The translations under genes and the position numbers were made by a program. 27,502 nt of DNA from an uncultured beta proteobacterium (GTDB lineage Bacteria > Pseudomonadota > Gammaproteobacteria > Burkholderiales > SG8-39). Location: the NCBI GenBank assembly GCA_902826155.1, contig CADEDU010000007.1:44368-71869 (forward strand), written 5' to 3'. The notes beneath the pieces were generated by a model. That model was not told the origin of the DNA, ran no database searches, and was given only the letters and a program-made list of their open reading frames with translations. This document shows, in pieces, positions 8,846 to 17,063 of the stretch (position 1 is the first letter of the stretch; each line of letters begins with the position of its first letter).

Positions 8846-9010
8846 GTCGACCGCAAAAAGTCGGGGCGCGCACAGCGCCGGCGCGAGGTTCCTGCTTCAT
8901 CCGCCGAACGGCCGGTTCCCGAATTGTCAGGGCGCGGGTTACTCTTCCGCACAACTCCGTCCCCTCCCTCCGCCGCGCGAAAGCGTGTCGCCCTCCCGAG
9001 GAGTCCTGCC
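8846..9010. other. gap between response regulator and CHAT gene
   Basis: This 165-base gap has GC-rich short inverted repeats around 8870-8886 but no T-tract, so no convincing terminator. GAGGAG at 8998-9003 is a good ribosome binding site seven bases before the GTG at 9011 and decides the start of the next gene. Whether the CHAT gene has its own promoter is not visible. Confidence 0.45.
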
Positions 9011-12000
9011 GTGGCTCAAGCCCGCAAACGTTCCACGCCCACTGACATCCTGATTCCCGGACGTCGTATCGAGGCGGCTTCCGCCCAACCCGCCGGCGGC
9101 GCGGCATTCAAGCTCACCAGCACGGCCGAGTTCGTCTTCGATCGCGCACGTGCCGCCGGTGAAGCCCCCGAGCGGGTGGCGATCGGCGACGACGAGCTGG
9201 TGGTCCTGGAGCTGGAGAACGGCATCCGCATCTGGACCTCGGGCAAGCACGCGCGCGAGGACTACGGCGCCAGGCCCGCTGCCGGCCGCGGCGCCGACGG
9301 CGCTGAATTCGAGCTGATCACGACCTTGCCGATCGATTCACCGTCGCGCGGCGTGGTGAGCTGGGCGCTCAAGGCGCTGCGCATCTTCAAAGTCGATCCG
9401 GTGGATGTCGCCGCCAGCGCGAGCGCGGCCGTCATCGCCGACAAGATCGAGGCGCAACTCATCGGCAAGCCGGGGCTGTATCGATGCAAGCCGCCGGAGG
9501 CTCATCGCTCGGCCGATCGTGCGGCCAAGGAGCCGATCGTCGGCGGCGACCCGATCATCCCGCCGCAGACGATTCCCGCCGTACCCGATCGCAAGGCGTC
9601 GCTGGTGTTCGTCCATGGCACTGCGTCGAGCTCCACCGGCAGCTTCGGCGGCCTGTGGGCCGAGGCCAATCGCGCCGAAACCGCGAAGCTGTTCGAACAC
9701 TACGAAGGCCGCATCTACGGATTCGAGCACCGCACGCTTTCGCTCAGCCCGATCGACAACGCGCTCCAGCTCGCGCAAAGCCTGCCCAACGGCGCCACCG
9801 TGCACCTGGTCTCGCATTCGCGCGGTGGCCTGGTGGCCGAGCTGCTGTGCCGGGGCAACATCGCGCGCGGCGCCAAACCGTTCGGTCCGGCGGACTTCGC
9901 GGTATTCGAGCGCGCCGCCGGCGAAGCCGAAGGAGCGGCCAAGCAGGCGCTGCTCGCCCAGCGCGACACACTGAAAAAACTGAGCGACCTGCTCGAAGCC
10001 AAGCAGATCAAGGTCGAGCGCTTCGTGCGCGTGGGGTGCCCGGCACGCGGTACCACGCTCGCATCGGGACGGTTCGACCGGTGGCTGTCGATCGCGCTCA
10101 ACCTGGTCGACCGGCTGGCCGATGCGGTGCCCGGCGTGGGCGACATGACCGACGTGCTCACCGATCTGGTGGCGGCGGTCGTGAAGAAGCGCCTCGACCC
10201 ATCCGAACTCCCTGGCCTGCACGCGCAGACGCCGGTATCGCCGCTGGTGCGCATGCTCAATCGGCCCGAGGTGATGACCGGCGCCGATCTCGCGGTGATC
10301 GCGGGCGAAGTCAAGGCGGGCGGCATTCTCGACAACCTCGCCGCGCTCGCCGCGAACTGGTTCTTCGGCCAGGAGAACGATCTGGTCGTCGACACCCGAT
10401 CGATGGATGGTGGGGCCGATCGCGCCACCGCGTGGCGCGCGCTCGACGACTCCGAGCAGGTCAATCACCTGCGCTACTTCACCAATCCGCGCACGGTGAA
10501 GCGGCTCAGCGCCGGGCTGATCGGCAACGACAGCGCGCGACGCGAGGCGTTCCAGCCGCTCGATGTTCAGCCCGGAACCATGCCCTCGCGCGGGGTCACC
10601 ACGGCACGGCGCGCACCGACGCCGAATGCGCCGGTGGTGTTCGTGCTGCCTGGCGTCATGGGCAGCCGGCTCGACGTCAACGGGCAGTGCGTATGGCTCG
10701 ACAAGTTGAAGATGGCCGGCGGTGCGATCGCCGAGCTGGCGCTCGACAAGAAAGTGAAGCCCGCCGCGCTGCTGGCCGAGTACTACCAGCCGTGGGCCGA
10801 TGCGATCGCCAATTACGGCGAGGCGGTGCTGTTCCCGTACGACTGGCGCCAGTCGGTTCAGGACAACGCCGATGAGCTCGCGCGGCAGGTGAGCGGCGTG
10901 CTCGACCGGGTCGGTACGCAGCGTGCCGTCCAGTTTGCGGCCCATTCGATGGGCGGGTTGGTCGTGCGCACGATGATCGCGCGCCATCCCGAGCTGTGGC
11001 GCTCGATCACCCAGCACGACGATGCTCGCCTCGTCATGTTAGGCACGCCCAACCAAGGCTCGCACGCGATGGCGGCGCTGCTGCTGGGCCGCGACACGCT
11101 GATCCAGCTGCTCGCGATCGCCGATTTCTCGCACTCGCTGAACGACATCCTCGGCATAATCAAGCGCTTTCCGGGGGTGCTGGAGCTGCTGCCGCACAAG
11201 TCCGACGACTTCGACTACTTCAGCGAAGCGGGATGGAAAGCACTCGAGGTGGCAACCGGGTTCCAGTCGAAGGGCGCGCCCGACAAGGCCGATCTGCAGC
11301 GAGCCGCGCGCATTCGCGACGTGCTGGCCTCGAGCCCGATCGATCCGCGGCGGATGTACTACATCGCCGGCTGCGGCGAACCCACCGTCGAGCGCGTCGA
11401 GAAGAACGGCGATATGATCGAACTGGTCAACACGCTCGAGGGCGATGGCAGCGTGCTGTGGCGCACCGGCATTCCCGAGGAGCTGCGCGAGACCAACACC
11501 TGGTATGCCGAAGTGAGTCACGGCGATCTCACCGGCGATGCGACCAGCGTTGGTGCGTGCGTCGAGATCCTGCGCAGCGGCACCACGAATCTGCTCGCCA
11601 AGCGCGCACCGAGCGTGCGGGCCGCGCGGGAGAAACTGCGCTACGAACGCGAACCGATCCGGGCATTTCCGACCACGCGCGACGTGCTCGATGCCGCACT
11701 GGGCAAGCGCCGCTCGCGCCCGGCCGCGCGGCGTGCCGCGGCGGTCACCAAGGTGAAGGTCACCGTGCGCCATGGTGATCTGCGCAACGCGAGCTACCCG
11801 CTGTTCGTCGGGCACTACTTCGGCGATCCGATCGTCAGTGCCGAGGCGGTAATCGACCGGCAGCTGGATGGCCGCCTGCTCCAGCGTCACGCGCTGGGTC
11901 TGTATCCCGGACGCGCAGGCGAAACCGCGCTGTTCCCCAATCCGATCGTCGACCCGGAAGGCCCGGAGCCGTTTCCCGGCGCGGTCGTGCTCGGGCTGGG

Positions 12001-14530
12001 TCAGGTGGGCGAACTCGGCGGCGGCTCGCTTTCGCAAACATTGCGGCGCGGCGTGCTCGAGCTGGCCAGTGCCGTCAGCGAAGGACGGTTCGCCCAGAGC
12101 CGGCTCGATGGCGACGGCGTCGGCCTCAGTACGCTCGCAATCGGTACCGGCACCGGCGGCATCGGCGTGCAGGATTCGATCAACGCGATCCTGAAAGCGA
12201 TCGTGGACGCCAACGACACGATCCTTGCCCAACGCCAACGGGGCGAGCTGCGCCTGATTCGCGAACTCGAGATCATCGAGTTGTACGAGGATCGTGCGCA
12301 CGAATTCTTTCACCAGGTGCGGGCGCTGCAGCAGCAAGCGGATTACGCGGAGTCGATCGAACTGGTACCGGTGATCTCGCAGACCGACGGGTCGCTGCGA
12401 CGGGTGCGCTTCGGCGAGGATCGCGGCTGGTGGCGGCGCATCCAGATCACCGAGGAGTCGCGTGGGAGCGGCGGCGAGGCCGACAAGGGCATGCGCTTCA
12501 AGCTGCTTACCGACACGGCGCGATCGGAGGTGTACGTCGCTTCCGGTCAACGCAAGGCGGTGGATCGGCTGATCGACAGCGCCGTGCGCGCCACCACGCC
12601 CGACCTCTCGAAGACGCTGTTCGAACTGCTGATCCCGAATGCGCTCAAGGACGCGGCACCGCGGAACGAGAGCCTGGTGTTGCTGCTGGACGAACAGACC
12701 GCCGCCTATCCGTGGGAGCTGCTGCAGGACGGCCAGCAACGCGACTCCAAGCCGATGGTCACCGAGGCGCCGATGATTCGCCAGTTCTCGCTCGATGTGG
12801 GGGCGTTCCGCGCCAACCCGCGGCTGGCGACGAGCAACCGCGCGCTGGTGATCGGCGACACCGACACGGCCAGCATGCGCGACACGTTCGCCGAGCTCGC
12901 CGGCGCGCAAGCCGAAGCCAGACTGGTCGCCGAGAAGCTCGCGGCTGCCGGCTTCGATGCGCCGGCCCACCTGAAGGTCGGCGCGCTCGACGCGCTGCAG
13001 CTGCTGTTCTCCGGGGACTATCGCGTCGTGCACTTCGCCGCGCACGGCGTGCATCAGTTCAGGCCGGCCGCGAGCGAAGAGCCGGTGACCGGCATGGTGC
13101 TGGGCGATGGCCTGTACCTGACTCCCGCGCAGATCGAGCAGATGCGCGTGGTGCCCGAGCTGGTATTCCTCAATTGCTGCTATCTCGGCCTGGTCGCCGG
13201 CGAACGCGGCTCGATGAGCCGGCTGGCGGCAAACCTCGCGACCCAGTTCATCCGCAACGGTGCCAAGTGCGTCGTGGCGGCGGGCTGGTCGATCCATGAC
13301 GACGGCGCGAAACTGTTCGCCGGCACGTTCTACGAGATGCTGCTCGCCGGCCAGCCGTTCGCTCAGGCGGTGTTCCGCGCGCGCCAGCAGACGTTCAAGG
13401 CGCTTCCCGGTGTGAACACCTGGGGGGCGTACCAGTGTTACGGCGATCCGGACTATCGGCTGCGCAAAGACAGCCTCAGCAATGCAGTGCGCACAGCGCC
13501 CACGTTCGCTTCGCCTTCCGAGTTGCGGGCACGACTCGAAACGCTGGAGGCGCGGGCCGCCGATGATGGCACGGGCAGGTCGAGCGAGCTGTTGGACGAG
13601 CTGGCGCTTCTGCGCAAGGCTGCACCGGAAGACTGGATGAAGCGCGATGGCACGCTGTGCGAAGCGTTCGGGCTCGCCTACGGCGCGCTGGAGAATTTCG
13701 ACGCCGCCACCGAATGCTTCGAGCTGGCGCTACTTGCCAAGCGGCGTCCGCCCTCGATCGGCGCACTCGAACAGCTCATCAATTTCCAGGCGCGTCAGCT
13801 GGCACGCACCGCCATGCACTCGCCGCGCGGCGACCGTGGCGGAAACGCCGCGGCACGAAGCGAAACCGCAACGCGCAACGCGGCAAGAAGCAAGGCCACG
13901 AAGCAGCTTCTTGGGTTGATCGAGCAGGTCGAAAGCCTGGTCGCGATCTACCCGACCGCGGAGCGCCGCAGCATTCTCGGCAGCGCCCATCGGCGGCTGG
14001 CCATCGTTGCTGCCGCCGAGGCCAACGCAACGGGAGTCAAAACGGCGCTGGATCGATCGATCGAACAATACCGATTGGCCAACGAACTCGATCCGGATCC
14101 CTATCCGGCTTCGCAGGTGACCTTGAGCGAGTTGCTGCGGGATTGGACCGCGCGCGACGCGGTGCGTGCGCACCGTGCCAGCGTCCAGGGGCTGCACGAG
14201 CAGGTGCGCAAGCATGCCGATGCCTCGAATTCATTCTGGTCACGCGTGTACGCCGCCGATTGGTCATTGCTGGCGGCCCTGCAGTCGATCGCCGCGAGCG
14301 ACGCCCGCCGCGCTGATCTCAACGCCGAGATCGCCAACGTGGTCGGCGACTACCAGGCGGCACTCAAGCGCGGCGCCAATCGACGCCAGCGACGCTCACT
14401 GGGCGAGACCTTCGATTTCGTGAAAGTGATCCTGCAGCATCAGCGCGGCCGCACCCGCGATGCCGGCCGCCAGCGCTCGATCGACGCCGCACTCGGCTTC
14501 ATCGACGCGGTGAAGGCCGGAGTCGGGTAA
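9011..14530 (+). CDS. giant dual alpha/beta-hydrolase - CHAT protease fusion protein
   Basis: An 1839-residue cytoplasmic-looking protein (no signal peptide or membrane segment). The start is GTG 9011, preceded by GAGGAG; residues are numbered from it. Domains in order: N-terminal region (1-190); hydrolase 1 (about 195-490) with oxyanion VHG 201-203, nucleophile S270 in SHSRGG, acid D457 in NDLVVD and H486; hydrolase 2 of LCAT/PGAP1 type (about 540-850) with LPGVMGSRL 546-554, nucleophile S646 in AHSMGG, D812 and H838 in SHGDL; a glycine-rich alpha/beta domain (about 912-1110) that recalls macro/M17 N-terminal folds; a CHAT caspase-like protease (about 1170-1485) with H1345 in HFAAHG and C1390 in FLNCC; and a helical, TPR-like tail (1495-1839). 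CHAT proteins are known as proteases in bacterial immune and death systems. The substrate and role of this one are unknown. No partner gene of a known CHAT system lies beside it. Confidence 0.85.
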   Translation: MAQARKRSTPTDILIPGRRIEAASAQPAGGAAFKLTSTAEFVFDRARAAGEAPERVAIGDDELVVLELENGIRIWTSGKHAREDYGARPAAGRGADGAEFELITTLPIDSPSRGVVSWALKALRIFKVDPVDVAASASAAVIADKIEAQLIGKPGLYRCKPPEAHRSADRAAKEPIVGGDPIIPPQTIPAVPDRKASLVFVHGTASSSTGSFGGLWAEANRAETAKLFEHYEGRIYGFEHRTLSLSPIDNALQLAQSLPNGATVHLVSHSRGGLVAELLCRGNIARGAKPFGPADFAVFERAAGEAEGAAKQALLAQRDTLKKLSDLLEAKQIKVERFVRVGCPARGTTLASGRFDRWLSIALNLVDRLADAVPGVGDMTDVLTDLVAAVVKKRLDPSELPGLHAQTPVSPLVRMLNRPEVMTGADLAVIAGEVKAGGILDNLAALAANWFFGQENDLVVDTRSMDGGADRATAWRALDDSEQVNHLRYFTNPRTVKRLSAGLIGNDSARREAFQPLDVQPGTMPSRGVTTARRAPTPNAPVVFVLPGVMGSRLDVNGQCVWLDKLKMAGGAIAELALDKKVKPAALLAEYYQPWADAIANYGEAVLFPYDWRQSVQDNADELARQVSGVLDRVGTQRAVQFAAHSMGGLVVRTMIARHPELWRSITQHDDARLVMLGTPNQGSHAMAALLLGRDTLIQLLAIADFSHSLNDILGIIKRFPGVLELLPHKSDDFDYFSEAGWKALEVATGFQSKGAPDKADLQRAARIRDVLASSPIDPRRMYYIAGCGEPTVERVEKNGDMIELVNTLEGDGSVLWRTGIPEELRETNTWYAEVSHGDLTGDATSVGACVEILRSGTTNLLAKRAPSVRAAREKLRYEREPIRAFPTTRDVLDAALGKRRSRPAARRAAAVTKVKVTVRHGDLRNASYPLFVGHYFGDPIVSAEAVIDRQLDGRLLQRHALGLYPGRAGETALFPNPIVDPEGPEPFPGAVVLGLGQVGELGGGSLSQTLRRGVLELASAVSEGRFAQSRLDGDGVGLSTLAIGTGTGGIGVQDSINAILKAIVDANDTILAQRQRGELRLIRELEIIELYEDRAHEFFHQVRALQQQADYAESIELVPVISQTDGSLRRVRFGEDRGWWRRIQITEESRGSGGEADKGMRFKLLTDTARSEVYVASGQRKAVDRLIDSAVRATTPDLSKTLFELLIPNALKDAAPRNESLVLLLDEQTAAYPWELLQDGQQRDSKPMVTEAPMIRQFSLDVGAFRANPRLATSNRALVIGDTDTASMRDTFAELAGAQAEARLVAEKLAAAGFDAPAHLKVGALDALQLLFSGDYRVVHFAAHGVHQFRPAASEEPVTGMVLGDGLYLTPAQIEQMRVVPELVFLNCCYLGLVAGERGSMSRLAANLATQFIRNGAKCVVAAGWSIHDDGAKLFAGTFYEMLLAGQPFAQAVFRARQQTFKALPGVNTWGAYQCYGDPDYRLRKDSLSNAVRTAPTFASPSELRARLETLEARAADDGTGRSSELLDELALLRKAAPEDWMKRDGTLCEAFGLAYGALENFDAATECFELALLAKRRPPSIGALEQLINFQARQLARTAMHSPRGDRGGNAAARSETATRNAARSKATKQLLGLIEQVESLVAIYPTAERRSILGSAHRRLAIVAAAEANATGVKTALDRSIEQYRLANELDPDPYPASQVTLSELLRDWTARDAVRAHRASVQGLHEQVRKHADASNSFWSRVYAADWSLLAALQSIAASDARRADLNAEIANVVGDYQAALKRGANRRQRRSLGETFDFVKVILQHQRGRTRDAGRQRSIDAALGFIDAVKAGVG

Positions 14531-14565
14531 ATTCAGCGAATCCTCGCCTGACTCCATTCATCGTT

Positions 14566-14583
14566 CCACGGCATGGGCCGTGG
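14566..14583 (+). other. perfect 7-bp hairpin with an ATG in its loop
   Basis: CCACGGC (14566-14572) and GCCGTGG (14577-14583) form a perfect stem around the four-base loop ATGG. It lies 35 bases after the CHAT stop and directly before the CoA-transferase start region. No T-run follows, so it is not a standard terminator. An in-frame ATG at 14573 sits in the loop, which argues that the real start is one of the later ATGs. Confidence 0.4.
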
Positions 14584-14587
14584 CGCG

Positions 14588-15805
14588 ATGAATACCTCAT
14601 CGCTCATGAATCAATCCCTGCCTCTTGCGGGCCTGCGCGTCCTCGCCGTCGAGCAATACGGCGCCGGGCCGGCCGGCACGATCTACCTCGCCGACCTCGG
14701 TGCCGAAGTCATCAAGATCGAGAACCTGAAGGAAGGCGGCGATTTCGGTCGCGACGTCGGCCCGCATTTCTTCGGCCCGAAGGACAGCCAGTTCTTCCAG
14801 ACCTTCAATCGCAACAAGAAGAGCATCGCGCTCGATCTGAAGCAGCCCGAAGGCGCGGCGGTGTTCCGCGATCTGGTCAAGACGGCCGACGCGGTGCTGA
14901 ACAATCTGCGCGGCGATCAGCCGGCGAAGCTCGGTCTCACCTACAACGCGCTCGGCGCGATCAATCCGAGAATCGTCTGCGCGCATCTGTCGGCTTACGG
15001 GCGCACCGGCTCGCGCGCGGCATGGCCCGGCTACGACTACCTGATGCAAGCCGAGGCCGGGTTGATGTCGCTCACCGGCGACCCGGACGCGCCGCCCACC
15101 AAGTTCGGCGTGTCGATCATCGATCTCATGACCGGGCTGGCGGCTTCGTTCGCGCTGCTGGCGGGCGTGACCAGCGCACGCGCCACCGGCGTGGGCCGCG
15201 ATATCGACACCAGCCTTTTCGATCTGGCGCTGTTCAACCTGAACTATCCGGGCACCTGGTTCCTCAACGGCGGCCACGAGACCGCACGCGTGCCGCGCTC
15301 GGGCCATCCGTCGCTCGTGCCAAGCGAGCTGTACCGCACGCAGGACGGCTGGTTGCTGATCATGTGCAACAAGGAGAAGTTCTGGGGGATCCTCGCCGAT
15401 GCGCTCGATCACCCGGAATGGAAGACCGATCCGGCGTTGTCCACCTTCAAAGCAAGGTTAGCGAATCGCGACCGCGTTCGCACACTGCTCGACGATGCGC
15501 TGTCGACGCATCCCACCGTCTATTGGGTCGAAAAGCTCGGCGGGGATGTCCCGGTGTCGCCGGTGTACACCGTCAAGGAAGCACTCGAAAGCCGGTTCGT
15601 GCGTGAACGCGAACGGGTCGCGGATTTCAACTATCCCGACGGCAACACGGTGCGGATGGTGGCCGGTCCGATTCAATGTCCCGGGGTCGAATTGCCCAAG
15701 CGCGCCGCGCCGGCTCTCGGTGCCGACACCGATGCATTGCTTCAGGAACTGGGCTACACCGCCGAACGCATCGCCACGCTGCGCGGTGGTGGCGTCATTC
15801 AATAA
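14588..15805 (+). CDS. CaiB/BaiF family (family III) CoA-transferase
   Basis: A 405-residue enzyme that moves CoA between two carboxylic acids through a glutamyl/aspartyl-thioester intermediate. The N-terminal segment LPLAGLRVLAVEQYGAGPAG, then LADLGAEVIKIEN, and the GYDYLMQAEAGLMSLTG segment containing the likely catalytic Asp (D150) are family signatures. Length is typical (about 390-410). The start is uncertain: ATGs at 14573, 14588 and 14606 are in frame and none has a strong ribosome binding site; 14588 is preferred because 14573 is inside a hairpin loop and 14606 leaves only six residues before the conserved core. It could supply or recycle the CoA ester for an acid-degradation route, in line with the CoA ligase at the left end, but no partner gene fixes the substrate. 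Confidence 0.88.
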   Translation: MNTSSLMNQSLPLAGLRVLAVEQYGAGPAGTIYLADLGAEVIKIENLKEGGDFGRDVGPHFFGPKDSQFFQTFNRNKKSIALDLKQPEGAAVFRDLVKTADAVLNNLRGDQPAKLGLTYNALGAINPRIVCAHLSAYGRTGSRAAWPGYDYLMQAEAGLMSLTGDPDAPPTKFGVSIIDLMTGLAASFALLAGVTSARATGVGRDIDTSLFDLALFNLNYPGTWFLNGGHETARVPRSGHPSLVPSELYRTQDGWLLIMCNKEKFWGILADALDHPEWKTDPALSTFKARLANRDRVRTLLDDALSTHPTVYWVEKLGGDVPVSPVYTVKEALESRFVRERERVADFNYPDGNTVRMVAGPIQCPGVELPKRAAPALGADTDALLQELGYTAERIATLRGGGVIQ

Positions 15806-15909
15806 CGCAGCGACAACTGGCGCACACAGCAACCGGGCACGATTGCGCGTTTGCAAGGCGCGGCCCGACGAACAACCGGCTCTTCTCACGCTTCAGCCAA
15901 GGAGGAACG

Positions 15910-16305
15910 ATGAGCACCGCGCAACGATCACTCCCCAAGACGATGACCTACTCGGTGGCCAACGCCTCGATCAAGGCCGACGTGATGGACGCACTCGAAG
16001 GCCAACCGAACACACCCGGCGGCGCATCGATCAAACCGCTCATCGTCGGCGACGACATGCTGCTGCTCGAGATCTTCCAGAAGAAAGGTCTGCGCGTACC
16101 CAGGCACCAGCACGACGATCACGAGTCGGTGATCTACTTGATCAAGGGTCGGATGTGGCTGTGGATCGACGGCAAGGAGTTCACCGCCGGGCCGGGCGAT
16201 TCGTGGATCCATCCGAAGGGCGTGCCGCACTACAGCGAAGCGCTGGAGGATTGCGTGACGATCGAGGTGAAATCGCCTCCCAGAAAGACGTGGGAAGCGC
16301 GATAG
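15910..16305 (+). CDS. small cupin-domain protein (copy 1)
   Basis: A 131-residue single-domain cupin with a complete putative metal site: H66, H68 and E72 in HQHDDHES, and H107 in WIHPKGVPH. The second motif G-x5-P-x-G-x2-H is intact (residues 96-107). AAGGAGG seven bases upstream of the ATG at 15910 fixes the start. It follows the CoA-transferase by 104 bases and is followed by a clearly homologous second cupin, the two sharing HQHDDHES, IDGKEF, PHYSEALEDC and VKSPPRKTW. Single-domain cupins of this type can be dioxygenases, isomerases or sugar- or ligand-binding proteins, so no reaction can be assigned. The location next to aromatic-type catabolic genes makes an oxygenase or lyase accessory role possible. 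Confidence 0.88.
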   Translation: MSTAQRSLPKTMTYSVANASIKADVMDALEGQPNTPGGASIKPLIVGDDMLLLEIFQKKGLRVPRHQHDDHESVIYLIKGRMWLWIDGKEFTAGPGDSWIHPKGVPHYSEALEDCVTIEVKSPPRKTWEAR

Positions 16306-16376
16306 CGCTTCGCGTCCTTCACTCTTCACCCTTCCCTCTTCCACCTTCCACCTTCACTTCACCGCTCCTCCCACCC
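16306..16376 (+). other. pyrimidine-rich tract between the two cupin genes
   Basis: About 60 of these 71 bases are C or T on the plus strand, with internal CCACCTT and CTTCAC repeats. No Shine-Dalgarno is present before the second cupin, whose ATG at 16377 directly follows CTCCTCCCACCC. Confidence 0.6.
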
Positions 16377-16778
16377 ATGAAACCCACCGACGCTGCACGG
16401 TTGCTGGCCAAGTCGAACACCTTCTTCATCGAGGGCAGTTCGGTGCCCGATGAACGCATCACCGCCGTCGAAGGCGTGAAGGAAGATCCACACAAACTCA
16501 CCTTGAAGCAACTGCTGGTGGGCGAGGACGTGGTGCTGTTGCAGGCGTTCAAGGGCAAAGGCGTGGTCGATCCGATCCATCAGCACGACGACCACGAGTC
16601 GGTGGCGTATCTGGTGTCGGGCAAGATGAAGCTGATCATCGACGGGAAGGAGTTCATCGCGCATCCAGGTGATGCGTGGATCCATCCGCGCGGAGTGCCG
16701 CACTACAGCGAAGCCCTCGAAGACTGCATCCAGGTGGAGGTCAAGTCGCCACCAAGAAAAACGTGGGTGAGCGAATAG
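16377..16778 (+). CDS. small cupin-domain protein (copy 2)
   Basis: A 133-residue paralogue of the preceding cupin. Metal-ligand candidates H68, H70, E74 (HQHDDHES) and H109 (WIHPRGVPH) are all kept. The C-terminal two thirds align with copy 1 without gaps from the LxVG segment onward, while the first 40 residues differ, which suggests divergence in the N-terminal strand or different partners. The ATG at 16377 is the only start that gives normal length, but it lacks a ribosome binding site and follows a pyrimidine tract. Its last ten codons are repeated 94 bases downstream in a decayed third copy. Function is unknown beyond the cupin fold. Confidence 0.85.
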   Translation: MKPTDAARLLAKSNTFFIEGSSVPDERITAVEGVKEDPHKLTLKQLLVGEDVVLLQAFKGKGVVDPIHQHDDHESVAYLVSGKMKLIIDGKEFIAHPGDAWIHPRGVPHYSEALEDCIQVEVKSPPRKTWVSE

Positions 16779-16800
16779 GGCTCGAGCCGCCTGGTCCAGC

Positions 16801-16872
16801 AGTCCGCGATCGGGTGCTTGCGAGCGGACGGTCGCTCAATCGCCACCTAGAAAAACGTGGGTGAGCGAGTAA
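16801..16872 (+). pseudogene. 3' remnant of a third cupin gene
   Basis: Bases 16840-16872 encode SPPRKTWVSE followed by a stop codon, identical in protein to the end of cupin copy 2 at 16746-16778. The DNA differs at synonymous positions: CCA to CCT, GAA to GAG, and TAG to TAA. Over 39 aligned bases 35 match. The similarity fades upstream, where only the C at the position of the DC motif still lines up. This pattern of silent differences shows that the piece was once under coding selection, so it is the tail of a deleted paralogue and not a recent copy. Confidence 0.65.
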
Positions 16873-16886
16873 CGCTCGCGGCTCAC
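16861..16886 (+). other. stem-loop at the end of the cupin remnant
   Basis: GTGAGC (16861-16866) pairs with GCTCAC (16881-16886), with further GAG/CTC pairing inside. It overlaps the remnant's stop codon. No T-run follows, so a terminator role is doubtful, though it could protect or end the cupin transcript. Confidence 0.35.
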
Positions 16887-17063
16887 ACCTTCCGTCGGCC
16901 AATGGGCGCCGCTCGACACTCCTAACCCTGGACGCATTGCCGCATTGACGTGAACGATTCGTGTCACGCCGAATCCAACCGGCTGGCCCGTGCATGAATC
17001 GGGGTTCCGGCAACGCCGGAGCGGGCCCAACAATATCGAAAACCCTCTGGGAAAGGTCGAGCC
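16887..17063 (+). other. non-coding stretch before the lipoprotein gene
   Basis: No gene is seen. A small inverted repeat TCCGGC-AAC-GCCGGA occurs near 17007-17021. A GGGAAAGG stretch at about 17049-17056 is a fair ribosome binding site for the lipoprotein gene. No confident promoter can be named. Confidence 0.35.

Noticed and set aside
9338..13297. Two very long antisense open frames (559 and 752 codons) opposite the CHAT gene
   Set aside because: They have no recognisable domains and read as Arg/Gln/His-rich translation, the usual shadow of GC-rich codon third positions. The plus-strand protein has clear catalytic motifs.
9011..14530. Gasdermin, type III-E CRISPR or STAND partner for the CHAT protein
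   Set aside because: The flanking genes are a response regulator and a CoA-transferase; no small hydrophobic pore-former or Cas protein is encoded in the window.
15843..15856. MarR-like dyad TTGCG-N4-TGCAA before cupin 1
   Set aside because: The spacing between arms is four, not two, and one arm is imperfect, so it does not fit the operator pattern.
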